Shown: positions 25,801-35,100, numbered from the stretch's first letter. The stretch is 64,000 nt of DNA from Variovorax sp. (GCA_017744935.1 JAGIAI010000001.1:124001-188000), one strand, 5' to 3'. Notes: generated by a model from the sequence alone, not told the origin. Numbers and translations: made by a program.

Positions 25801-26781
25801 TCAATCCCTCGCCTGAAGCCAGTGCACGCTGAAGAGCCGATCCGGATCGGTCCACACCGCGGCGGGCCGGAAGCCTGCCTCGATCGCCAGCGCACGCAAG
25901 CTGTCGACGGTGAACTTGAACGAGTTCTCGGTGTGGATCGTCTCGCCTTCCTCGAAACCGAAGCGCTGCCCGTCAAGCGTGACGTGCTGCGCGCGACGGC
26001 TCACGAGGTGCATCTCGATGCGCTGCAGCGGCGCGTTGTAGAACGCCGCGTGCGTGAAGCCGCCCGGCTCGAAGTCGGTGCCGAGCTCGCGATTGGCGCG
26101 CTTCAGCAGATTGAGATTGAAGGCCGCCGTCACCCCCTGGGCGTCGTTGTACGCGGCGTGCAGCAAGGCCGGATCCTTGACGAGATCGACCCCCAGCAAC
26201 AGCCCGCCGCCGCGCAGCAGCCGGCACGCGAGCTGGAGAAAGGCCAGCGCCTCTTCGGGACTGAAGTTGCCCAGCGTCGAACCCGGGAAGAAGCCGACGC
26301 GCTGCCCCGCGCCCTTCTCTCGCGAAGGCAGCACCAGCGGCATGGTGTAGTCAGCCACCATCGGCTGCACCGAGAGCCGCGGGTAGTCGGTGCGAAGGCG
26401 GGCGGCAGCCGCTTCGAGGTGTTCGCCGGAAATGTCGATGGGCACATAGCGGCGGGGCGATTCGAGCGCATCGAGGAGCAGTCGCACCTTGGTGAGCGAG
26501 CCCGCGCCGAATTCGACGATCTCCGCGTCGGGCCCGATCTGAGCAGCGATCTCGGGCGCGCATTCGGTGAGGATGCGCACCTCGGTGCGCGTGGGGTAGT
26601 ACTCGGGCAGCTCGCAGATGCGGTCGAACAGCGCCGAGCCCGCGGCGTCGTAGAAGAACTTCGGCGAGATGCTGCGCTGTGGCTGGCTCAGCCCCGCATG
26701 CAGCTCGCGTGCGAAGTCGGACAGTGGCGCCGCGCGCTGCGCCGCACGAAAGGCGTGGACGTTGAATGCATGTGTGCGCAT
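25801..26781 (-). CDS. egtD: L-histidine N-alpha-methyltransferase EgtD
   Basis: This 326-residue SAM-dependent enzyme trimethylates histidine to hercynine, the first step of ergothioneine synthesis. It shows SPKFFYDAAGSALFDRICEL (about 40-59), LPEYYPTRTEVRIL, the SAM-binding IVEFGAGSLTKVRLLLDAL (about 83-101), FFPGSTLGNFSPEEA (about 153-167) and the C-terminal IHTENSFKFTVDSL. Its start shares one base with the egtB stop (TGATG), so the two are translationally coupled. Confidence 0.95.
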   Translation of the reverse strand: MRTHAFNVHAFRAAQRAAPLSDFARELHAGLSQPQRSISPKFFYDAAGSALFDRICELPEYYPTRTEVRILTECAPEIAAQIGPDAEIVEFGAGSLTKVRLLLDALESPRRYVPIDISGEHLEAAAARLRTDYPRLSVQPMVADYTMPLVLPSREKGAGQRVGFFPGSTLGNFSPEEALAFLQLACRLLRGGGLLLGVDLVKDPALLHAAYNDAQGVTAAFNLNLLKRANRELGTDFEPGGFTHAAFYNAPLQRIEMHLVSRRAQHVTLDGQRFGFEEGETIHTENSFKFTVDSLRALAIEAGFRPAAVWTDPDRLFSVHWLQARD

Positions 26782-28028
26782 CAGAGATCCTTCGCGAGCC
26801 GCAGCCCCGAGAACTGCCAGCGTGCCGCCGGCGGGAAGAAGTTGCGGTAGCTCGCCCGCGCATGCCCTTCAGGCGTCGCGACGCTGCTGCCGCGCAGCAC
26901 GATCTGGCCAACCATGAACTTGCCGTTGTATTCGGCCGCGACGCCCGCCAGCGGACGGAAGCCTGGGTACGGGTCGTAGGAGGAGCGCGTCCATTGCCAC
27001 ACATGGCCGTGCATCTGGGAGATGCCGGATGCGTCGTGCGCTGCTTCCCATTCGAATTCGGTGGGCAGGCGCGCGCCGGCCCATTCCGCATAGGCCGCGG
27101 CTTCGTAGAAGCTCAGTTGCGCAACAGGTGCTTCGGGCTCCATGGGCCGCACGCCATGCAGGCCGAACACTTGCCAGCCGCCTGCCGCACCGTGGTGCGC
27201 GAGCCGTGGATCGTCGGGCGCGAGCCAGTACGCCGGGCATCGCCAGCCCTGCGCCTGCACTGTGGCCCAGCCGTCGGACAGCCACAGGTCCGGACGCTGG
27301 TAGCCGCCGTCGGCGATGAACTGCGCGTATTCGCCGCAGTTCACGAGGCGATCCGCAATCGCGTGGGGATGCAGCAAGGTCGCATGGCGCGGGGTTTCGT
27401 TATCGAAGGCAAAGCCGGGGCCAGCGTGGCCCGCTTCCATGACGCCGCCGTGACGCTCGATCCATTGCATCGGCGGCGCGACCGATGCAAGACGCAGCGC
27501 CGGCCCCGACGCCGGCCGATACGCCGGCAACACCGGATTACAAGACAGCGCATGCAGGATGTCGGTGAGGATCAGCTCCTGGTGCTGCTGCTCATGATTC
27601 AAGCCCAGCGTGACGATCGGTTCGATCGCCGGCCAGTCGCCTTCGCCCACGTCGCCGAGCAATGCGAGCACCGCTTCGTCCACATGCTGGCGATAGGCGA
27701 GCACTTCGTCGAGTGAAGGCCGCGTGAGCAGTCCGCGCTGCGGCCTCGGATGACGCGGACCCAGCGCCTCGTAGTAGGAATTGAAGAGATACGGAAACCG
27801 CTCGTCGAACAACCGGTAACCACTGGCGTGCGACTGGAGCAACACCGTCTCGAAGAACCACGTGGTGTGCGCCAGGTGCCACTTGGTGGGGCTGGCATCG
27901 GGCATGGACTGGATGCACTGGTCTTCGGCCGAAAGGGGCGCTGCCAGCTCGAGGGAGTGGGCGCGCACCGCCCGGAAACGCTCGCGCAGTTCCTCCGCCG
28001 CGGGCGCGGCCGGCCGGATCAGGTTCAT
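26781..28028 (-). CDS. egtB: Ergothioneine sulfoxide synthase EgtB
   Basis: This 415-residue protein starts at ATG 28028 with GGAGTCCCC upstream. The track's 28148 start lies in the divergent promoter region. The N-terminal DinB-like domain has WHLAHTTWFFETVLL and the iron-binding GLNHEQQHQELILTD (about 140-154). The C-terminal FGE-sulfatase domain (about 190-415) has FAFDNETPRHATLL, LPTEFEWEAA and the end RWQFSGLRLAKDL. It is a non-haem iron enzyme joining hercynine to a thiol with O2. No egtC or egtE is nearby, so the last lyase must be elsewhere. Confidence 0.94.
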   Translation of the reverse strand: MNLIRPAAPAAEELRERFRAVRAHSLELAAPLSAEDQCIQSMPDASPTKWHLAHTTWFFETVLLQSHASGYRLFDERFPYLFNSYYEALGPRHPRPQRGLLTRPSLDEVLAYRQHVDEAVLALLGDVGEGDWPAIEPIVTLGLNHEQQHQELILTDILHALSCNPVLPAYRPASGPALRLASVAPPMQWIERHGGVMEAGHAGPGFAFDNETPRHATLLHPHAIADRLVNCGEYAQFIADGGYQRPDLWLSDGWATVQAQGWRCPAYWLAPDDPRLAHHGAAGGWQVFGLHGVRPMEPEAPVAQLSFYEAAAYAEWAGARLPTEFEWEAAHDASGISQMHGHVWQWTRSSYDPYPGFRPLAGVAAEYNGKFMVGQIVLRGSSVATPEGHARASYRNFFPPAARWQFSGLRLAKDL

Positions 28029-28174
28029 GGGGACTCCAGTATTGGTTGGTGGTTTTTTAGCCCATGCACACAACGGGACGCCGTAGGACAAGGCCCCGCC
28101 CGTTGACGGACAGGGCGACCGGAACGCCGGCGCGGCGGAACGTGGCACTGTGTCACAAGTCGCTGGAGGCTGCC

Positions 28175-29566
28175 ATGACCCTGCGTATCATCCGGCGAAT
28201 GAGCACGCCCACCTCTTCCGGCCGCCCGCATATCGTCATCGTCGGCTGCGGTTTCGGCGGCCTCGAAGCGGCGCGCAAGCTGCAGAGCGCCGATGTCGAT
28301 GTCACGGTCATCGACAAGACCAACCACCACCTCTTCCAGCCCCTTCTCTACCAAGTGGCGACCGCCGGACTCGCGGCGCCGGCCATTGCAGCGCCTGTGC
28401 GGGTGCTGTTCCGGGGTCGCTCCAACATCACCACGCTGCTCGGCGAAGTCTCGGCCATCGACCCGAAGGCGCAGCAGGTGCAACTGGCCGACGGCACCCT
28501 GATCTCGTGGGACCACCTGATCGTCGCTGCCGGTGCAACGCACAGCTATTTCGGCAACGACCAGTGGGCAGAGGCCGCGCCCGGCCTCAAGACGCTGGCG
28601 GATGCCTTCGAGATCCGCCGGCGGGTGCTGCTGAGCTTCGAGCAGGCGGAGGTCGAGACCGATCCGGCCCGGCGCCGCGCGCTGCTGACCTTCGCGGTGA
28701 TCGGCGGCGGCCCGACCGGTGTCGAGATGGCGGGCACGCTGGCGGAGATCGCGCGGCATACGCTGTCCGGCGAATTCCGGCGCATCGATCCTGCGAGCGC
28801 TGAAGTGCTGCTGATCGAAGGCGGCCCGCGGGTGCTTCAGGCCATGCCCGAATCGCTCAGCCAGCGCGCGCTGGAGCAGTTGCAGAAGCTCGGCGTGCAG
28901 GTGCGGCTGAATGCGCGGGTCACCAACGTCGAAGCCCACGGTCTGCAGGTCGAATCGCCCTTCAGCGACGGCGGGGCCGGCGTCGGCACGCACCACATTC
29001 CGTGCAACTGCGTGGTGTGGGCAGCCGGCGTTGCCGCATCGCCGCTGGGAAAGATGCTGGCGGGTGTCACCGGCGCCGAGACCGACCGCGCCGGCCGCGT
29101 GAAGGTGCTGCCTGACCTCAGCCTGCCGGGCTATCCGAACATCAGCGTCGTGGGCGATCTCGCGGCCGCCACGAGCCACAGGCCGGGTCACGACCCCAAG
29201 CCGGTTCCCGGCGTGTCACCCGGCGCCAAGCAGATGGGCCGCGCCGCCGCCGCCAACATCCTGCGCCGCATCGCGGGCCACGCGACCGAACCCTTCCGTT
29301 ACCGCGACTACGGCAACCTGGCGACCATCGGCCGCAACTCGGCAGTGGTGGACCTGGAAACGCCCTTCGGCCATCTGCGCTTCTCGGGCAAGTCGGCGTG
29401 GCTGTTCTGGCTGTTCGCGCACGTCTACTTCCTGATCGGCTTCCGCAATCGCTTCGTGGTGCTGATGGACTGGGCCAGTGCCTACTGGAGCTTCCAGCGC
29501 TACGCGCGCGTGGTGGCTGATGCCACAGCAGTCACGGCAGCCCCCGCAAAAGAGAAGCAACCATGA
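28175..29566 (+). CDS. Type II NADH dehydrogenase-like NAD(P)/FAD oxidoreductase
   Basis: ATG 28175 is chosen because GGAGG lies five bases upstream. The track start at 28064 lacks such a site. The 463-residue protein has the FAD dinucleotide motif IVIVGCGFGGLEAARKL (about 18-34), NHHLFQPLLYQVATAGL, a second NADH motif FAVIGGGPTGVEMAG (about 171-185) and PNISVVGDLAA near the end of the FAD domain. The hydrophobic AWLFWLFAHVYFLIGFRNR suits membrane attachment. NDH-2 enzymes pass electrons from NADH to quinone without pumping protons. It diverges from egtB across about 146 bp. Confidence 0.9.
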   Translation: MTLRIIRRMSTPTSSGRPHIVIVGCGFGGLEAARKLQSADVDVTVIDKTNHHLFQPLLYQVATAGLAAPAIAAPVRVLFRGRSNITTLLGEVSAIDPKAQQVQLADGTLISWDHLIVAAGATHSYFGNDQWAEAAPGLKTLADAFEIRRRVLLSFEQAEVETDPARRRALLTFAVIGGGPTGVEMAGTLAEIARHTLSGEFRRIDPASAEVLLIEGGPRVLQAMPESLSQRALEQLQKLGVQVRLNARVTNVEAHGLQVESPFSDGGAGVGTHHIPCNCVVWAAGVAASPLGKMLAGVTGAETDRAGRVKVLPDLSLPGYPNISVVGDLAAATSHRPGHDPKPVPGVSPGAKQMGRAAAANILRRIAGHATEPFRYRDYGNLATIGRNSAVVDLETPFGHLRFSGKSAWLFWLFAHVYFLIGFRNRFVVLMDWASAYWSFQRYARVVADATAVTAAPAKEKQP

Positions 29567-30009
29567 ACAACGCAGCGCCCGCACCCAGCCCGGAGGCTTT
29601 CACGACGCGCCTCGTCGGCCATGCGCCGTCGAAGGTGCTGCGCGCAATCACCGATCCGACGCACCTCGCCCGCTGGTGGGGCCCTGCGGGCTTCACCAAC
29701 AGCTTCCGCGAAATCGATGTGCGGCCCGGCGGCGACTGGCGCTTCACGATGCACGGGCCGGACGGCAGGGACTATCCGAACGAGAGCGAGTTCATCGAGG
29801 TCGGGCCGGAGCGGGTTGTCATCCGGCACCTCTCCGGTCACCGGTTCACGCTCACGATTTCGCTCGATGGTCAAGGCACCGGTACGCGAATCGGCTGGCG
29901 CCAGGTCTTCGACGAGGCGGAGGAATGCGAACGCGTTCGCCCCTTCATCGAACCGGCCAACGAACAGAACCTCGACCGCCTTGAAGCCGAATTGGCCGCC
30001 ATGCCCTGA
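29563..30009 (+). CDS. SRPBCC (AHSA1-like) domain protein
   Basis: This 148-residue protein starts in an ATGA overlap with the dehydrogenase gene. It has the Bet v1-like opening TTRLVGHAPSKVLRAITDPTHLARWWGPAG, then IDVRPGGDWRFTMHGPDG and a C-terminal long helix (FIEPANEQNLDRLEAELAAM). The AHSA1-type helix-grip fold binds hydrophobic ligands or partner proteins. No enzymatic role can be read. It is cotranscribed with the dehydrogenase and the RidA-like gene. Confidence 0.85.
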   Translation: MNNAAPAPSPEAFTTRLVGHAPSKVLRAITDPTHLARWWGPAGFTNSFREIDVRPGGDWRFTMHGPDGRDYPNESEFIEVGPERVVIRHLSGHRFTLTISLDGQGTGTRIGWRQVFDEAEECERVRPFIEPANEQNLDRLEAELAAMP

Positions 30010-30501
30010 ATGCCTATGTCACGCATCGAAAGCAAGCTCCAATCCCTCGGCCTCGTGCTGCCGCCGCAACTCGCCATGCCGCCCGGCGTAGTGCTGCCGT
30101 TTCCCTGGGTGCGCGTCGTCGGCCGGCGCGCGCTGATCTCGGGCCACGGGCCGCAGGCAAGTGACGGCAGCATCCCGCAGCCGCGCGGCAAGGTGGGCCG
30201 CGAGCTCACGGTGGAACAGGGCTACGAGGCCGCGCGGCTCACCGCCCTGGGCATCCTCGCGAGCCTGCAGCGCGCCATCGGCGACCTGGACCGCATCACC
30301 GCCTGGGTGCGGGTGTTCGGCATGGTGAACGTGGCGCCAGGCTTCAACCGCACGCCCGCGGTCATCAATGGCTTCTCGGACCTGATCCTGCAGCTCTACG
30401 GCCCCGATGCCGGCGCGCACGCACGCAGCGCCATCGGCGTGGCCGAACTGCCATTCGACATTCCTGTAGAGATCGAGGGCGAGGTCGAACTCGCGGCCTA
30501 G
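30010..30501 (+). CDS. RidA/YjgF-family protein (YoaB-like group)
   Basis: This 163-residue protein starts immediately after the previous stop. Family features are ALISGHGPQASDGSIPQPRGKVG (strand and turn), VEQGYEAARLTALGILASLQ and DLDRITAWVRVFGMVNVAPGF, ending HARSAIGVAELPFDIPVEIEGEVEL. The usual catalytic Arg-containing motif near the C-terminus is replaced by ARSAIGVAELP, where the arginine is present. RidA proteins hydrolyse reactive enamines and imines from PLP enzymes. The longer, N-terminally extended form is a subgroup whose substrates are less defined. Confidence 0.85.
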   Translation: MPMSRIESKLQSLGLVLPPQLAMPPGVVLPFPWVRVVGRRALISGHGPQASDGSIPQPRGKVGRELTVEQGYEAARLTALGILASLQRAIGDLDRITAWVRVFGMVNVAPGFNRTPAVINGFSDLILQLYGPDAGAHARSAIGVAELPFDIPVEIEGEVELAA

Positions 30502-31709
30502 ATCACTCCGAGGTCCTTCGGCGCCACGCCGTCGAACACGCGGCCGAGCTGCGCGGGCGAAAGCCCGTACATGCGCTTGAACAGGCCACCGAACACCGTC
30601 CGGTATTCGTTGAGCACCGGGTAGTCGCGGTTCTGGAAGAGGCTCTCCTGCGTGACCGCCACCTGCTCCCCGACCACTCGCCCCCCGGCCTGCGCCGAAA
30701 GCCCACCGCCGAGCACCCAGTAGACCGTGCCGTGGCCATGGTCGGTGCCACGATTGCCGTTCTCCCGGAAGGTGCGGCCGAATTCGCTGATGACCACCAC
30801 GACGGTATTGCGCCAGCTGTCGGGACCCATCTCCGCGGCAAAGCCTGAAAGCCCCCGTCCCAGTTCGTCGAGCCGGTTCGCGAGATAGCCGGTCGCACCG
30901 CCCTGCCCCACGTGTGTGTCCCAACCGCCGATGTCGACGAAGGCCAGATCGAAGCGCTCGCGCATGAGGCGAGCCATGCGGCGCGCGACCAGTTCGAAGC
31001 CCTTGGCGCTCATCGCATCGCGACTCGCGGCGTCCATCTCGGACTGCATCGACCGCATCACGTCGTCACGCACCTGAAAGCCCTCCGCTACCGGCTGTGC
31101 AAGCGATGTGCTGCGATACATGGACTGGATCACCTGGCTCTGCCGCTCGTCGATACCGGGGCGCCCGACGCCGGCGAGCGCCATGTTGGCCGCCTTCGCA
31201 TCGCCGCGCAGCATGATCGGCAGCTGGTTCGTGAAGGCGATCGGCGACACGTCGACGCGCGGCCCCGCGACCAGCACCGTCGCAAGCCGGTTGAGGAAGC
31301 CCGACCGGTAGTCGCGCCGCTTGTCGAGCGCCTGACCGAGTTCGATCGAGTCCTGCGTCTCGAAGTGGCTGCGGGTGAGATCGTCCGTGCCCGCGAAAGC
31401 GATGAAGGCGGCCTGCCGCTGCTGGAGCAGGGGCATCACGCTCGGCGCAAGCACGGGGTGCAGGCCCCACGACCCGTCGAGCGCGAGCGCGCCGTCCGGT
31501 GCACCGGGGCGCGCGATCGCGATATTCGGCCGCGCGGCGTAGTAGAAGTCGCTCGACGTGGGAACGAGCACATTCGCGCAGTCATACGCGCCGCGCAGGA
31601 AGACGACGAGCAGCTTCGAACCCCCGGCGGCCTGCGCGGCGACGAGGTGGCCGGACACGCCGGAAGCGGCGGTCGCGCCAAGGAGCCGGAGTACATCGCG
31701 TCGTTGCAT
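30498..31709 (-). CDS. DUF1501-domain exported protein
   Basis: This 403-residue protein is read from ATG 31709 with GAAGGAGG upstream. The 31724 start is TTG. The N-terminus MQRRDVLRLLGATAASG is a twin-arginine-like export signal. The domain shows LLVVFLRGAYDCANVLVP, HFETQDSIELG, GGWDTHVGQGGATGYL, VVVVISEFGRTFRENGNRGT and DHGHGTVYWVLGG, like other DUF1501 (sulfatase/phosphatase-fold) proteins. It pairs with the DUF1800 gene 11 bp upstream, as in many genomes. The 3' end overlaps the convergent RidA gene by 4 bp. Function is unknown. Confidence 0.9.
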   Translation of the reverse strand: MQRRDVLRLLGATAASGVSGHLVAAQAAGGSKLLVVFLRGAYDCANVLVPTSSDFYYAARPNIAIARPGAPDGALALDGSWGLHPVLAPSVMPLLQQRQAAFIAFAGTDDLTRSHFETQDSIELGQALDKRRDYRSGFLNRLATVLVAGPRVDVSPIAFTNQLPIMLRGDAKAANMALAGVGRPGIDERQSQVIQSMYRSTSLAQPVAEGFQVRDDVMRSMQSEMDAASRDAMSAKGFELVARRMARLMRERFDLAFVDIGGWDTHVGQGGATGYLANRLDELGRGLSGFAAEMGPDSWRNTVVVVISEFGRTFRENGNRGTDHGHGTVYWVLGGGLSAQAGGRVVGEQVAVTQESLFQNRDYPVLNEYRTVFGGLFKRMYGLSPAQLGRVFDGVAPKDLGVI

Positions 31710-31720
31710 GAGAGCCTCCT

Positions 31721-33283
31721 TCAACGGTGCATCCGCTCGGGCGACGCGAGCAGGAAGGTGTTCCAGTCCTGCGGAGACTTCGCCTGCGCGAGCGCCTCGC
31801 GCGTGTCGGCGCTCATCGATGGCAGGCTCACACGCACGACAGGCGAATCGGGCAGCGCGGGCGGCGCCGGACGCTCGCCCGCGACGCCATCGTCGTGGCG
31901 GTACAGCACGCCGCCGTTCGTCCCGATGGCGCGGGCGATCTCGAAGCGGGTGGTCATCTGCCCTCCGCTGGCCCAGGCTTCCTGCGTCATCGGATAGCCA
32001 TCGGGCGTCTCATGACCGTAGAGCGGCTCGCCCATGCGGCTCATCCACTGGAGCATCGGATTCACGTTGGTGACGATGCGGCCATCGTCCGCGAGGCGGA
32101 CGCTGGCGATCACGTAGTGCACCGGGTCCCGGAACTTGCGACCGAGCGAGGCGGCAAACTCACGCGACTCGAACATCGTCTGCAGCGTCGCGGCAATGTC
32201 GCCGTCGGACTTGCGGAAGGTGTCGGCCATGCGACCCACCAGCGCGGGCGATGGATCGTCCGCCACGAAGTACACCGCGAGCTTGCGCGAGATGAACCGC
32301 GCGGTCGCCGGTGCGCGCGCCAGCCGGTCGAGCGCCTCATCCACCTCGGCGAGGCCGCGCTGTGTCATCGCTTGGCCCAGCAGGGTCTTCGGACCGTAGT
32401 CGTGGCGGTTCGGATTGAAGACGAACAGGCCCTGCTCTACATAGTCGCCTCGCAGGTCCGGCTGCATGCGGGGCGGCGGCGCATCGGGCCCGCGCACGCG
32501 GATTCCCACGCCCGTGAGCACCCGGGCCAACTCCTGCACGTCCGCCTGCGAATAGCCACTGCCGACGCCCAGGGTGTGAAGCTCCATCAGCTCGCGCGCG
32601 TAGTTCTCGTTGACCCGCTCGGCTGCGTTCTGCGCGTTGTCGAGGTACAGCAGCATCGCGGGGTGATGCAGCGTGGCGCCGAGTAAATCTCGGAACTTGC
32701 CCAGCGCGTGCGGACGGATCGCAGTCTGCTCATAGTCGCCGACCAGCGCGCGCAGGTTGGCCTTGCGTGCGTTCACGTTGAAGTGGTTCATCCAGAACCA
32801 CGTCATCTGCTCTTCGAGCTGGTTCGGCGAGTAGAGCGCACGCAGCACGAAGCGCTGCTGCGCCTCGCGGGTCAGGCGGGTCAGGTCCTGCTGGAGGGTC
32901 TTCCTCGCCTCTTTCTTCTGTTCCTCGTCAGCCACGTCGTTCATGGCGCGGCGCTGCGCACGCAGTTCCGTGACGATGGTCTCCACGGGCGTCCGCGAAA
33001 TGGTCATCGTGTCGATCTGCGACTGCGCCGCAGACGGCAGCGCGGCGGGCCGCGGATGCAACTGCCCGCGCAGCCATTCGGGCAGGCCGAGGCGCTTCAG
33101 GTCCTGTGCGCTGGAAGCGTCGGCCCCCCACGTGACCCGGTCGAGCCAGTGAAGCTGAGTGGCTTCGTCAGTTGCGGCGACCTTCGGGAGCGATCCCTGG
33201 GCGGCCGATGCGGTGCACGCGACGAACAGCAGCGACGAAGCCAGCAGGAGTCCGGGCACCGCAGAGCGACATGGGGTTCTCAT
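31721..33283 (-). CDS. DUF1800-domain exported protein
   Basis: This 520-residue protein starts at ATG 33283 with GAGGAAG upstream. A signal sequence ends ACTASAAQ. The family pattern is LDRVTWGADASSAQDLKRLG, MTWFWMNHFNVNARKANL, LLYLDNAQNAAERVNENYARE-like sequence, LMELHTLGVGSGYSQADVQE and GEPLYGHETPDGYPMTQEAW. DUF1800 and DUF1501 genes are regularly adjacent and their products are presumed to act together outside the cytoplasm, with no established activity. It lies 97 bp downstream of the DsbA-like gene. Confidence 0.9.
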   Translation of the reverse strand: MRTPCRSAVPGLLLASSLLFVACTASAAQGSLPKVAATDEATQLHWLDRVTWGADASSAQDLKRLGLPEWLRGQLHPRPAALPSAAQSQIDTMTISRTPVETIVTELRAQRRAMNDVADEEQKKEARKTLQQDLTRLTREAQQRFVLRALYSPNQLEEQMTWFWMNHFNVNARKANLRALVGDYEQTAIRPHALGKFRDLLGATLHHPAMLLYLDNAQNAAERVNENYARELMELHTLGVGSGYSQADVQELARVLTGVGIRVRGPDAPPPRMQPDLRGDYVEQGLFVFNPNRHDYGPKTLLGQAMTQRGLAEVDEALDRLARAPATARFISRKLAVYFVADDPSPALVGRMADTFRKSDGDIAATLQTMFESREFAASLGRKFRDPVHYVIASVRLADDGRIVTNVNPMLQWMSRMGEPLYGHETPDGYPMTQEAWASGGQMTTRFEIARAIGTNGGVLYRHDDGVAGERPAPPALPDSPVVRVSLPSMSADTREALAQAKSPQDWNTFLLASPERMHR

Positions 33284-33324
33284 CGGGTCTTCCTCGCCCC
33301 GGAGCACCGCCGGGACTGCCCCAC

Positions 33325-33352
33325 TCAACCGGCCAGCGCCTGCGCCGGTTGA
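33325..33352. terminator. Inverted repeat between the DsbA-like and DUF1800 genes
   Basis: TCAACCGGC and GCCGGTTGA form a perfect 9-bp stem around a 10-base loop in the 97-bp gap. On the minus strand it follows the DsbA-like stop, where it could terminate or attenuate transcription. It lacks a U-tract in that direction, so the function is uncertain. Confidence 0.4.
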
Positions 33353-33380
33353 CGGTCTTTACACGAAGGTCAGGCGCCGC

Positions 33381-34055
33381 TCAGGCCACCGCCACGCTCG
33401 GTGGCGCAGCGCCGGCGATCTGTCGCAGCGCGCGCTCGAACACCTCGACCGGCTGACCGCCCGAGATCAGGTGCTTGTTGTCGATGATGATGGCCGGCAC
33501 CGAATGAATGCCCGCTTCGGTGTAGAGCCGTTCACGCGCGCGGGTCTCGGCGGCGAATTCGTTGCTCTCGAGGATCTCGCGGGCACGCTGCGGATCGAGC
33601 CCCGATTCGGTCGCAAGGCGCACCAGTACCTCATGGTCCGAGGGGTTTTCGCCATCGGTGTGGCAGGCCTTGAGCAGCGCCTTCTTCAGCGCGACCTGCT
33701 TGGCGACATCCTCGCGCTCGGCCCAATGCAGCAGCCGGTGCGCGTCGAAGGTGTTGTAGACCCGCGAGCGACCTTCGCGACGGAACTCGAAGCCGACCGA
33801 AGCGCCGCGGGCGCGAATGGCTTCGCGGGCCTGCGCCTGCTGCTCGCGCGTGCTGCCGTACTTCTCGTTGAGGTGCTCGAAGGCGTCCTGGCCTTCGGAT
33901 GGCATGGCCGGATTCAGCTCGAAAGGCTGGAAGCGAAGCTCGGCAGTGATGTCCGGCGCGAGATTCTTCAGTGCGGCTTCGAGCGAGCCAAGGCCGACGG
34001 CGCACCAGGGGCACGACACGTCGGATACGAAATCGATGTGGAGTCGGGTAGGCAT
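33381..34055 (-). CDS. DsbA-family oxidoreductase (FrnE-like)
   Basis: Read from ATG 34055 (224 residues). In-frame ATGs at 34064 and 34067 are alternatives, and none has a clear ribosome-binding site. The thioredoxin fold begins LHIDFVSDVSCPWCAVGLGSLEAAL with a CPWC redox motif at about residues 14-17. A helical insertion (about 60-150) and the cis-proline strand GIHSVPAIIIDNKHLISGGQP follow. No signal peptide is present, so it acts in the cytoplasm like FrnE proteins, as a thiol oxidoreductase or glutathione-dependent isomerase. The partner is unknown. Confidence 0.88.
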   Translation of the reverse strand: MPTRLHIDFVSDVSCPWCAVGLGSLEAALKNLAPDITAELRFQPFELNPAMPSEGQDAFEHLNEKYGSTREQQAQAREAIRARGASVGFEFRREGRSRVYNTFDAHRLLHWAEREDVAKQVALKKALLKACHTDGENPSDHEVLVRLATESGLDPQRAREILESNEFAAETRARERLYTEAGIHSVPAIIIDNKHLISGGQPVEVFERALRQIAGAAPPSVAVA

Positions 34056-34124
34056 GACCCGCATCATGGGGCCGGATGCGTCACTTTCAACCCGTGCGCG
34101 CCCGATCACCCCACGCGCGCCATG

Positions 34125-35063
34125 TCATCGCGGCTCCGCCAGCTTGCGCCCGAGCTGCGCCACCAGCGCGCGCAGCCACCGGTGCGCGGCTGAATGGTGC
34201 ACCCTGTCGTGCCATAGCTGGTAGAAGCGCATGCGCGGGAAGCCCTCCGGCGCCCGGAGCACCGCGAGCGGCAGCAGCCCCGCGTGGTATTCGGCAAAGT
34301 GGCGCGCCGTGGTGAAGATCAGCTCCGTGCTCGCCGCGATCGACGGCGCCAGCCCGAAGTAAGGCACCTGCATGCGCGCATCACGTGCCAGGCGGCGCTC
34401 GCCCAGGTAGGTTTCGACGACGCCGCGCTGGCCCATCGCGTAGGGCACCGGCACGACATGCCCGGCCGCGAGGTAGTCCGCCTCGTCGACCTGCGTCGCG
34501 CCTTCCTGCGCCAGCGGATGATCTTTCGCCATCACGCAGACCAGTTCGTCCTCCAGCAGCAGCGAGATGTGCAGATGCTCCGGCGGCGAAGGCCAGTTGC
34601 CGATGACGAGGTCGAGTTCGTCGTCGGCCAGCGCGCGTTCGAAGTCGAAGGTGGGGCCGAGTGCTCGCAGCTCGATGCGGCAACGCGGGGCTTCGAGGCT
34701 CACATGCTGCGCGAGCCGCGCGATCCACGACGGCGCGATGTAGTCGGGCGACGCGATGCGAAAGCGCTGCTCCGCATTCGCGGCGACGAAGGTTTCCGGC
34801 TCGACCAGCAGCGCCTCGATCTCGCCGAGCGCGCGCCGCGCCTGGACCGCGAGGCCGGCAGCACGTGCGGTGGGCACCATGGTCGTGCCATCTCGCACCA
34901 GCAGTGCGTCGCCGAAGATCTCGCGCAGCCGTTTGAGGGAGCCGCTCACCGCGGGCTGTGTCTGCCGCAGGCGTGCCGCGGCGCGCGAGACGCTGCGCTC
35001 CTCCACCAAGGTCGCGAGCACGCGCAGCAGGTGTCCGTCGAGCAGATCGGCGCCACGTTGCAT
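34125..35063 (-). CDS. LysR-family transcriptional regulator
   Basis: This 312-residue regulator has the N-terminal winged helix LLRVLATLVEERSVSRAAARLRQTQPAVSGSLKRLREIFG (about 12-51). The type-2 periplasmic-binding-like effector domain runs from FRIASPDYIAP onward. It is divergent from the MFS, uraD and HIUase genes across 157 bp, the standard arrangement for a LysR activator of that set. The inducer would be expected to be a purine-degradation intermediate, which is inference from context. Confidence 0.92.
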   Translation of the reverse strand: MQRGADLLDGHLLRVLATLVEERSVSRAAARLRQTQPAVSGSLKRLREIFGDALLVRDGTTMVPTARAAGLAVQARRALGEIEALLVEPETFVAANAEQRFRIASPDYIAPSWIARLAQHVSLEAPRCRIELRALGPTFDFERALADDELDLVIGNWPSPPEHLHISLLLEDELVCVMAKDHPLAQEGATQVDEADYLAAGHVVPVPYAMGQRGVVETYLGERRLARDARMQVPYFGLAPSIAASTELIFTTARHFAEYHAGLLPLAVLRAPEGFPRMRFYQLWHDRVHHSAAHRWLRALVAQLGRKLAEPR

Positions 35064-35084
35064 GGTGTTTTTCTGGTGTTAACC

Positions 35085-35100
35085 CTAGTCCTATCACTAT
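35085..35100. promoter_or_regulatory. Candidate LysR-box dyad between the LysR gene and the urate-pathway operon
   Basis: CTAGTCCTATCACTAT is an imperfect dyad with ATAGT/ACTAG arms on the reverse strand, 22 bp upstream of the LysR start and about 120 bp from the MFS start. Position and AT-rich spacer fit an autoregulatory LysR site. This is visual evidence only. Confidence 0.3.
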
